A DNA stretch of 16,473 bases from an uncultured Chloroflexota bacterium (GTDB lineage Bacteria; Chloroflexota; Dehalococcoidia; Dehalococcoidales; RBG-16-60-22): contig CAIWTG010000099.1 in NCBI GenBank assembly GCA_903915565.1, positions 1-16,473 on the forward strand, read 5' to 3'. The position numbers and the translations under genes are program-made. This document shows, piece by piece, positions 1 through 7,172 of the stretch. How positions within the stretch are numbered: the stretch's first letter is position 1; every line of letters starts with the position of its first letter. The notes beneath the pieces were generated by a model that saw nothing but the letters and a program-made list of their open reading frames with translations, was not told where the DNA came from and did no database searches.

Positions 1-11
1 ATGGATACAAA

Positions 12-95
12 ATGCGCCGTTATTTTTTTTATTATCATACTCCATTATTAATCCTGACCCTGATGACAGGCTTGAACATCCAACCGGCAACTGCG
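12..95 (+). other. Possible signal-peptide-like open frame at the left edge
   Basis: Left of the point where SelD homology ends, the plus strand can be read from an ATG at 12 as MRRYFFYYHTPLLILTLM followed by a polar stretch ending in ATAS. This resembles a secretion signal. No ribosome site is visible and the frame soon enters antisense selD sequence. On the minus strand of the same stretch, an ATG at 45-43 preceded by AGGA opens another frame running off the window. Neither is supported enough to call a gene. Both are consistent with this edge coming from a different locus than selD. Confidence 0.2.
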
Positions 96-340
96 AGCTG
101 CCCGAAGTCGAAAGGGTCGTCAACAATCGGTGTAAAGAAATCCGTCGTCTGGACAATAGCCAGGTCGTCGGTGAGCTTATAGACGCCAGCGTCCTCGGCA
201 TGTTCCATCCCCGCGATGAGGTTGGGGTGGGACTGGAACTTAAGGCCAGCCAGCGCTTTGGCGAGGTCCGCCGGACCTATCTTACAAGCTCAACCCGCGC
301 CGTGGACGGTTTCGGTGAGACGGAGTTTTTGTTCGTCCAA
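35..340 (-). pseudogene. selD: Selenide, water dikinase (SelD), Sec-containing N-terminal fragment
   Basis: SelD makes selenophosphate from selenide and ATP for selenocysteine and selenouridine synthesis. Reading the minus strand from a TTG at 340 through an in-frame TGA at 292-290 gives HGAG-U-ACKIGP, then DAGVY, then TTDFFTPIVDDPFDFG. These are the N-terminal SelD motifs. Sec falls at residue 17 and Lys at 20, the same numbering as the essential Cys17 and Lys20 of E. coli SelD, which supports the TTG start. A GAGGT ribosome site lies just upstream and a TAA closes the frame before it. Homology ends near residue 85 (about position 86), where IAAANALSD would be expected. The frame then runs through unrelated sequence to a TGA at 37-35, so most of the kinase is missing. 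It lies 57 bp downstream of yedF on the same strand. It could be a real deletion or an assembly chimera at a contig end. Ordinary gene calling would miss it because of the UGA. Confidence 0.82.
265..277 (-). promoter_or_regulatory. Candidate bacterial SECIS hairpin of selD
   Basis: On the minus strand, 12 nt after the UGA, GGTCC-GGC-GGACC can form a 5-bp stem with a three-base loop beginning GG. The UGA-to-loop distance is 17 nt. A short apical stem-loop with G near the start of the loop, within a few tens of bases of the UGA, is what SelB needs in bacterial SECIS elements. The hairpin is seen in the sequence; the SECIS role is inferred from its position. Confidence 0.55.
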
Positions 341-397
341 GTTTTTTACCTCTTAGCGATAATTGTACTATGAGGGGTTCAGCAGGTAAAGCCATAT

Positions 398-733
398 TTA
401 AAGACAAACGACATCATCCTGGAGGAGGGCGGCGATAGACTTGACCATATTAGTCGGCTGGCCTACCTTGAGTTTATCCGTAAGGTCGAAGTACTCCAGG
501 CAGGAGGAGCAGGCGAGTATGGCTACACCCTGCTCCTCCAGTTTTTTCAGATGGACTAAAGCCCAGGAACCCTCGCAGACCAGTTTAACGCCGGTATTCC
601 AGAAGATTAAAGCGGCGGGCTTATCCGGGCTTTCCACCATCAGCCTTAAAAAGTTGGACATGAGTAACTCGCCCACCTCATCGTTGCCGCGTCCCAGCAC
701 TTCCGACTGTATTAAAAACTTTTTTAATGACAT
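398..733 (-). CDS. yedF: YedF-type DsrE-like sulfurtransferase family protein (selenium metabolism)
   Basis: A 111-residue protein matching the C-terminal DsrE-like half of the selenium-metabolism protein YedF: SEVLGRGNDEVGELLM near residues 10-25, IFWNTGVKLV near 43-52, CSSC (Cys75 and Cys78) followed by LEYFDL, and GQPTNM near 91-96. The family is associated with SelD-containing genomes; its exact reaction is not established. Full-length YedF also carries an N-terminal TusA/SirA sulfur-carrier domain, which is absent here: the frame is closed by a TGA shortly before the start. The ATG has an AGAGG ribosome site 6 nt upstream. It is the first gene of a minus-strand unit with selD and is divergent from a LysR regulator. 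A partner role in selenium delivery is inferred from family and neighbourhood. Confidence 0.8.
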   Translation of the reverse strand: MSLKKFLIQSEVLGRGNDEVGELLMSNFLRLMVESPDKPAALIFWNTGVKLVCEGSWALVHLKKLEEQGVAILACSSCLEYFDLTDKLKVGQPTNMVKSIAALLQDDVVCL

Positions 734-781
734 GCTCTGCCTCTCTCATTCAACTTGAGGAATAAATACGAATCAACTAAA

Positions 782-799
782 ATAATCGTGAGTGATTAT
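782..799. promoter_or_regulatory. Candidate LysR-type operator dyad
   Basis: The inverted repeat ATAATC-N6-GATTAT contains a T-N11-A core (783 to 795), the geometry of LysR-family binding sites. It lies between the divergent lysR-type gene and yedF and overlaps the yedF -10 box. Binding by the adjacent LysR protein is inferred. Confidence 0.45.
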
Positions 800-823
800 A
801 ACATAAGTATTATTTTCATTCAA
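795..823 (-). promoter_or_regulatory. Promoter of the yedF-selD unit
   Basis: On the minus strand, TTGAAT (823-818), a 17-nt spacer and a perfect TATAAT (800-795) form a sigma70-type promoter pointing at yedF, whose start is 62 bp downstream of the -10 box. The -10 overlaps the dyad at 782-799, so a protein bound there would interfere with polymerase. Confidence 0.6.
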
Positions 824-867
824 GATAAGTTTTATTTATATCTAACGGGGTTGAAGCCAATGATGGA

Positions 868-905
868 GATTGCCACGTCCTTCTGCGGAAGGACTCGCAA
901 TGACA
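868..905 (+). repeat. Intergenic hairpin repeat copy A
   Basis: The stretch contains stem GTCCTTC (877-883), loop TGCG, stem GAAGGAC (888-894), and an outer pair ATTGC (869-873) with GCAAT (897-901), ending in GCAATGACA. A closely related element occurs at 12050-12088. The right arm supplies the ribosome site and start codon of the LysR gene. Confidence 0.6.
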
Positions 906-1814
906 ACCAATATGAATATTGAATATCTAAAGACCTTCCAGGAAATAGTGAGGCTGGGGAGCTTTTCGGAAACAGCGAAAAAGCTGGGCATCAGCCAGCC
1001 GGCGGTGACCTTCCAGTTACAGAAGCTGGAGCAGGAACTGGGGGTGAGGCTGATAGACCGCAGTCAGAGAAACATCGCGCTGACACAGGGAGGCAAACGA
1101 CTGTTGAAATTCGCGGAGGCGGTGGGAGGGGAACAGGAAAAGCTGCGGTACGACCTGGAGCAGCTGCGCGATAAGGTTTCCGGGGAACTGAACATCGCGG
1201 CGAGCACGATACCCGCAGAATACCTGCTGCCAATTTTACTGGCAAAGTTCAAACAAAGATACCCGGCGGTAAAGATACAGGTTAACGTGAGCGATTCGCT
1301 GACGGTCATCAGCCATATTAACGCTAATACCTACGACATCGGCTTTTGCGGAATAAAACCGGAGGAGAAAGACCTGACGTCCTTTAAAATCGCCAGCGAT
1401 GAAATAGCGCTGATTGTTTTCCCCGGCCATCCGTTTGCGGGAAAAGACGAGGTGACGGCGCGCGAGTTGGAGGGTGAATCATTCATCTTCCGGGAAACGA
1501 CATCGGGCACACAGCAGAGCCTGGAAAACCTTTTAAGTAAAGCGGGGCTGGACATCCGCCATTGGACGCCACACATGGTGCTGGGCAGTACGCAAGCAGT
1601 CGTGGCGGCGGTAGCGGCGGGGGCGGGCATCACCTTCGTTTCCAATCTGGCGATAAAACAATGCACGGCACAGGGAACGGTACAGCAGGTCAACGTGAAG
1701 GGACTGCGGCTCAAGCGGGACTTTTACGGCGTCTACCGTCAGGAGAGAATCAACACACGTCTGCTAGAAGAATTCATAGACTTTATTAAAACCGAGGCGA
1801 CAGGACATGAGTAA
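900..1814 (+). CDS. LysR-family transcriptional regulator, probably selenium-locus associated
   Basis: A regulator of about 304 residues. The N-terminal winged helix-turn-helix is clear (SFSETAKKLGISQPAVTFQL at residues 21-40, then LEQELGVRLIDR). A periplasmic-binding-protein-like effector domain starts near residue 93 (SGELNIAAST) and includes RETTSGTQQSLENLL, AVVAAVAAGAGITFVS and a C-terminal helix. Length is typical for the family. ATG at 900 is chosen over a TTG at 870 because GGAAGGA sits 6 nt upstream and the DNA-binding domain begins directly after it; the ATG at 912 is an alternative. It is divergent from yedF-selD and overlaps the next gene by 8 bp. Selenium-associated LysR regulators are known, and the location suggests this is one; the inducer is unknown. 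Its start region lies inside a hairpin repeat. Confidence 0.85.
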   Translation: MTTNMNIEYLKTFQEIVRLGSFSETAKKLGISQPAVTFQLQKLEQELGVRLIDRSQRNIALTQGGKRLLKFAEAVGGEQEKLRYDLEQLRDKVSGELNIAASTIPAEYLLPILLAKFKQRYPAVKIQVNVSDSLTVISHINANTYDIGFCGIKPEEKDLTSFKIASDEIALIVFPGHPFAGKDEVTARELEGESFIFRETTSGTQQSLENLLSKAGLDIRHWTPHMVLGSTQAVVAAVAAGAGITFVSNLAIKQCTAQGTVQQVNVKGLRLKRDFYGVYRQERINTRLLEEFIDFIKTEATGHE

Positions 1815-2526
1815 TAACCACATCGAAAGCCACAAGATAAAAATAAACGGTCGTGAGGCGCATTACCTTAAAGCGGGGAGCGGTCCGCCGGTAGTGCTGA
1901 TACATGGCGGCGCCAGCGACGCACGGGACTGGACAGGCACAATGGAAGCGCTCGGCGACCACTTTAGCTTTTATGCGTTGGACCTGCTGGGGTATGGGGA
2001 GAGCGAGCGAAATGAAAGCGGCTACTACTTCAGTGACTTCACGGATTTCCTGGCGGGGTTTATTGATAAATTAAACCTGGAAAAGCCGGTGCTGGCGGGG
2101 CATTCGCTGGGGGGGAGATTCTGCCTGGAAGTAGCGATTGAACAACCTCAAAAGGTCAGTAAGCTCGTGCTGATTGATACGACGGGGTTCGGAAACTTGA
2201 GCGCCCTGGGTAATTTCCTGCAGTTGTTTTTCTGGGTATGGCGTAAGGTAAAACGGATAAAACAGCCATTCCCCACTTTCCTGATGAGGCCGGGCGAGAA
2301 ATTCCACCGTAATTATAACAGTGAAGAATTACAGGGTTTAAAAATACCGACGCTGCTGGTCTGGAAGAGACGGGACCTTTATCTACCGGTAGGCATAGCC
2401 CGGCGGGCGGTGAAGAAAATTCCCGGGGCAAAGCTTGTAGTGGTTGAGGGCACGGGGCATGCGCCGCATAAAGGCGACACCGAAGTCTTTAATAAAATAT
2501 TCTCTGAATTTCTCAATGGCGGATAG
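1807..2526 (+). CDS. Alpha/beta-fold hydrolase
   Basis: A 239-residue soluble alpha/beta hydrolase. Visible elements are the oxyanion-hole HGG at 33-35, the nucleophile elbow GHSLGG with Ser100, a likely acid Asp190 (WKRRDLYLP) and the catalytic His218 (GTGHAPH). The cap region between about 130 and 172 is short and rich in aromatic and basic residues (FFWVWRKVKRIK). The protein is at the small end of the family. It has no signal peptide. The start ATG overlaps the end of the LysR gene (ATGAGTAA), so the two are probably cotranscribed and translationally coupled. The substrate cannot be told from sequence; an ester or C-C bond hydrolase of the MhpC type is possible. Confidence 0.85.
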   Translation: MSNNHIESHKIKINGREAHYLKAGSGPPVVLIHGGASDARDWTGTMEALGDHFSFYALDLLGYGESERNESGYYFSDFTDFLAGFIDKLNLEKPVLAGHSLGGRFCLEVAIEQPQKVSKLVLIDTTGFGNLSALGNFLQLFFWVWRKVKRIKQPFPTFLMRPGEKFHRNYNSEELQGLKIPTLLVWKRRDLYLPVGIARRAVKKIPGAKLVVVEGTGHAPHKGDTEVFNKIFSEFLNGG

Positions 2527-2528
2527 TC

Positions 2529-2600
2529 TTACCTGGAATGCTTCTGGAAGAAAGCCCAGATAACTTCATCGGCATCAATATCGCGGGCGGGGATTAAGGC
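2529..2600 (-). pseudogene. Possible C-terminal remnant of a hydrolase gene
   Basis: The minus strand between the two convergent genes reads ALIPARDIDADEVIWAFF, then QKHSR and TAA at 2531-2529. The DIDADEVIWxFFxKH pattern resembles the C-terminal tail of PHB-depolymerase/LpqC-like esterases. No upstream part of such a gene is present, since the frame enters the next gene out of phase. It may be a fossil left by gene replacement. This rests on pattern recognition over about 20 residues. Confidence 0.3.
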
Positions 2601-3226
2601 GTTAGTACTATAACCTGCAGGGTCAGGGGGAGATTGGATTTGCTGACCGTGTATTTGGGGCGGGGTTCGATTAAGAGCTGGCCCATTTCTTTGACAAAGC
2701 CGTCAACGGTCTCAAGGTCGCGGGTTGATTGGTCGGTCTTGTAGTGCATGGGAATAACGACTTTCGGCTCGACCTTGCGGACGGTTTGGGCGGCCATCGC
2801 GGCATTAATCGTCGAAACGCCGCCGACGGGTATCATCAGGATATCTACATTGCCCAGCTCTTCAACCTCGTCATCATCGGGGATATGGCCGATGTCGCCG
2901 AGGTGGCAAACCGTTACGCCGTCGATTTCCATCAGGTAGATATAGTTCTTACCTTTGCTTTGGCCTTTGACAGCGTCGTGATAGGCGGTGATGCCAAGAA
3001 TCAAGACGCCGCTGATTTCATACTCGCCAGGGCCTTTGACCAGCCGATGGGGGCTGGTGATACCCTCGTCGTAAGAGTGGGAGGGGTGGGGGTGACTGAT
3101 AGTAACGATATCGGCGACCTGTTTGCCGAGGTTATAGCCCAAGCCCGGGGGGAAAGGGTCGGTGATAATGACGGCCTGGTTGCCCCGGATGCGAAAGCAG
3201 GAATGACCTAACCAAGTAATATCCAC
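2594..3226 (-). CDS. MBL-fold metallo-hydrolase, UlaG/UPF0173-like
   Basis: A 210-residue cytoplasmic protein of the small metallo-beta-lactamase-fold group that includes UlaG and UPF0173 proteins. Seen are the start MDITWLGHSCFRI, the DPF strand (23-25), the metal motif region SHPHPSH (44-50), GPGEYEI (65-71), His83, HLGDIGH (108-114) and PMHY with His161. The usual HxHxDH is HPHPSH here, so the Asp that binds the second metal ion is a Ser (Ser49). One metal site may be weakened or the enzyme may be mononuclear. The start is GTG with no clear ribosome site. TTGTCT (3262-3257) and TAAACT (3238-3233) lie 18 nt apart just upstream, so the message could be nearly leaderless. It is divergent from hrcA. 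The substrate is unknown. Confidence 0.8.
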   Translation of the reverse strand: MDITWLGHSCFRIRGNQAVIITDPFPPGLGYNLGKQVADIVTISHPHPSHSYDEGITSPHRLVKGPGEYEISGVLILGITAYHDAVKGQSKGKNYIYLMEIDGVTVCHLGDIGHIPDDDEVEELGNVDILMIPVGGVSTINAAMAAQTVRKVEPKVVIPMHYKTDQSTRDLETVDGFVKEMGQLLIEPRPKYTVSKSNLPLTLQVIVLTP

Positions 3227-3293
3227 GGAATAAGTTTAACATACTTGGCTTTTAAGAGACAAGAAAAGGTTGGATTTTTGATACTTTAGTCTC

Positions 3294-3323
3294 TTGACAA
3301 AAAGGCGTTCAAAATGCTAAATT
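3294..3323 (+). promoter_or_regulatory. Promoter of hrcA-grpE-dnaK
   Basis: A perfect TTGACA (3294-3299) and TAAATT (3318-3323) are separated by 18 nt. Transcription would start at about 3330, directly in front of the CIRCE dyad, the usual arrangement for HrcA-repressed operons. Confidence 0.7.
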
Positions 3324-3331
3324 AGATATGA

Positions 3332-3358
3332 TTAGCAGTCGTGGCTTGTGACTGCTAA
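3332..3358 (+). promoter_or_regulatory. CIRCE operator (HrcA-binding inverted repeat), variant
   Basis: TTAGCAGTC, a 9-nt spacer and GACTGCTAA form a perfect 9-bp inverted repeat immediately upstream of hrcA. The consensus is TTAGCACTC-N9-GAGTGCTAA. This copy differs by one base in each arm and the two changes preserve the symmetry. Position, spacing and the downstream gene identify it as the HrcA operator, through which the operon represses itself and is released on heat shock. Confidence 0.9.
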
Positions 3359-3369
3359 CGGAGACAGGA

Positions 3370-4398
3370 ATGGTAAACGAAAGAAGCGGAAGAATCCTAA
3401 ATTACATCGTGCGGCGGTACATTACGGATGCTATACCGGTGCCCTCGCAGGCGGTGGCGGACAAAGCCGAACTGGGGGTAAGCCCGGCGACCATCCGTAA
3501 CGAGATGGCGTTGCTGGAAAAAGAAGGCTACCTCATCCGCCCGCATACATCGGCGGGGTGCATACCGTCGGATAAAGGCTACCGCTATTACGTGCAGTCA
3601 ATAGACAATATTGCCCTCCCCCGCGAGGAGCAGTATTTAATCAGCCATACCTTCCACCAGGTGGAAAAAGAGGTGGAGGCGTGGCTAAGTTTAACGGCGT
3701 CAATGCTGGCGAGACTCACCCAGAACGTGGCGGTGGTCAGTCTGCCCAAAAGCAACGACTGCAAGCTAAAGCATTTGGAACTAATATCAGTGCAGGATAC
3801 GCGGGCTTTAATGGTGGTGGTGCTGGAGGGGGCAACCGTCAGACAAAAGCTAATCACGTTTGACGAGGCGGTAACGCAGCCGGACCTGACGAATATCAGC
3901 AATAAACTGAACAATACTTACGCCGGCCTGACGAAAAAAGAGATTACCAAGAGCAAGATAGAACTCACGGCGCTGGAAAAGAAAGCCAGCGAACACCTGG
4001 CGGAAATTATGGGCGCCGAGGACAGTAAAGAGTACCAGGAGCCTTATCTGGAGGGCTGGCACTTCATGCTGGATAAGCCGGAGTTTACACAGAGCAATCA
4101 AATGCGCAACCTGATGGAACTGGTGGAGCAGCGCGGGCTGTTAAAAGTTATCGTACCGGAAAACTTAATCGCTCCGGGCGTGCAGGTAATCATCGGCAAG
4201 GAAAACCAGTACGAAGGCATCCAGAACTGCAGCGTGGTCATCTGCCGGTACGGCCTGCCCGAGGAAGCCTCCGGCACATTAGCAGTAGTCGGGCCGACAC
4301 GGATGCCCTATTCTCACACTATTCCCACGGTCTTTTACCTTTCGTCCGTGCTGAACCAGCTGATGGGCGGTCTGTACGGTCCGGAAAACCGCAGTTAA
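3370..4398 (+). CDS. hrcA: Heat-inducible transcription repressor HrcA
   Basis: A 342-residue repressor of the CIRCE regulon, normal length for the family. The N-terminal winged-helix domain spans about residues 1-75 (RSGRILNYIVRRYI, SPATIRNEMALLEKEGYL, then HTSAGCIPSDKGYRYYV). A central GAF-like/dimerisation region follows, with the typical ending GPTRMPYSHTIPTVFYLSSVL. The nearly invariant HTSAGRIP segment has Cys64 in place of Arg. GGAG lies 6 nt before the ATG. It is first in the operon with grpE (26 bp gap) and dnaK. Regulation by its own CIRCE site is evident. The altered residue and the altered CIRCE may be related. Confidence 0.96.
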   Translation: MVNERSGRILNYIVRRYITDAIPVPSQAVADKAELGVSPATIRNEMALLEKEGYLIRPHTSAGCIPSDKGYRYYVQSIDNIALPREEQYLISHTFHQVEKEVEAWLSLTASMLARLTQNVAVVSLPKSNDCKLKHLELISVQDTRALMVVVLEGATVRQKLITFDEAVTQPDLTNISNKLNNTYAGLTKKEITKSKIELTALEKKASEHLAEIMGAEDSKEYQEPYLEGWHFMLDKPEFTQSNQMRNLMELVEQRGLLKVIVPENLIAPGVQVIIGKENQYEGIQNCSVVICRYGLPEEASGTLAVVGPTRMPYSHTIPTVFYLSSVLNQLMGGLYGPENRS

Positions 4399-4424
4399 CA
4401 AATTTTAAGTAACGGATATTAGTT

Positions 4425-5079
4425 ATGATGCCCAAAGAACCCGAAGAAAAAGAAGAACTGAATAAAGAAAGCGTTGAAAGCCCCCAAGACGCGACGCCGG
4501 AAGAGCTGCCGGAAGCAACCCCAGGCATCGATGAGGCGCTGGCAGCAGAAAAGAAACGCGCCGAGGAATTTCTGGCAAGCTGGCAGCGGGCGCAGGCGGA
4601 CTTTATCAATTACAAGCGCCGCGTCGAGCAGGAAAGACTGGACTTTAACAGCTACGCCAACGCCAACCTGTGCAACAGCGTCCTGCCGGTAGTGGATGAT
4701 TTGGAACGGGCGATTGCGCACATCCCGGAGGAATACGCTAAAACCGACTGGGTGGAGGGCGTGAGGCTGGTAGAAAAGAAATTTAAAACCGTCCTCGAGG
4801 GGCAGGGGGTCAAACCGATATGCGCGCTGGGCATGGCTTTCGACCCGAATTTACACGAAGCCATTAAGCATGAAAAGGGCACCGAAGGTATGGTCATCGC
4901 CGAATATCAAAAGGGCTATATGATAAATGATAAACTGCTGCGTCCTTCCCGCGTGGGAGTGGGCAGCGGCGAAGAAGAGAAACATCATAAGGCTCATGCT
5001 AAAGAAACAAAAACAGAAGAGGATAAAAAGGGATTAGCTCAGAAAGAACAACCTGAAGATAACAAGGAGGAAGAGAAAC

Positions 5080-5087
<8 letters not shown>
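4425..5087 (+). CDS. grpE: Nucleotide exchange factor GrpE
   Basis: A 220-residue co-chaperone that promotes ADP release from DnaK. An acidic, low-complexity N-terminus (1-35) leads into the long dimerisation helix (AEEFLASWQRAQADFINYKRR, about 46-66). The beta domain follows, with PNLHEAI (141-147) and the GrpE signature GYMINDKLLRPSRVGVG (164-180). A charged 40-residue tail rich in Lys and Glu follows the signature, longer than in many GrpE proteins. The start has two adjacent ATGs and only a weak ribosome site. The 3' end overlaps dnaK by 8 bp, and the dnaK ribosome site lies within the last grpE codons, indicating coupled translation. Confidence 0.95.
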
Positions 5088-7011
<1,924 letters not shown>

Positions 7012-7045
7012 GGGTTAGCAATTAGTATTTGGTAATTGGTAATTT

Positions 7046-7074
7046 GGGGGGCTGTTTCCAGCCCCCCTTTTTTT
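7046..7074 (+). terminator. Rho-independent terminator of the hrcA-grpE-dnaK operon
   Basis: GGGGGGCT, a six-base loop and AGCCCCCC form an 8-bp GC-rich stem followed by seven T residues, 35 bp after the dnaK stop. Confidence 0.92.
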
Positions 7075-7104
7075 GTTAGATAAAAGACCTTTTCCCCTAA
7101 CTCC

Positions 7105-7124
7105 TCCTTCCGCTCTACGAAGGA
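7105..7124. repeat. Intergenic hairpin, TCCTTC-N8-GAAGGA
   Basis: Between the dnaK terminator and the convergent sulfatase-like gene, TCCTTC (7105-7110) and GAAGGA (7119-7124) can pair around an 8-nt loop. The arms resemble the inner stems of the repeats at 877-894 and 12057-12074, so this may be a diverged member of the same family. Confidence 0.35.
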
Positions 7125-7172
7125 CAGGTCTCCGCTAGCAGAAAGGGGGGACTGGAAAGGGAGACGATTAAA

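Noticed and set aside
441..758. Plus-strand frame of 105 codons opposite yedF
   Set aside because: The minus-strand product matches YedF motifs throughout and has promoter and ribosome site; the plus frame has neither.
870..899. TTG start at 870 extending the LysR protein by ten residues
   Set aside because: The extra residues are encoded by the hairpin repeat, have no family similarity, and the ATG at 900 has a good ribosome site.
2729..3211. Plus-strand frame of 160 codons
   Set aside because: It is antisense to the MBL-fold gene, which has clear family motifs; the plus-strand product has none.
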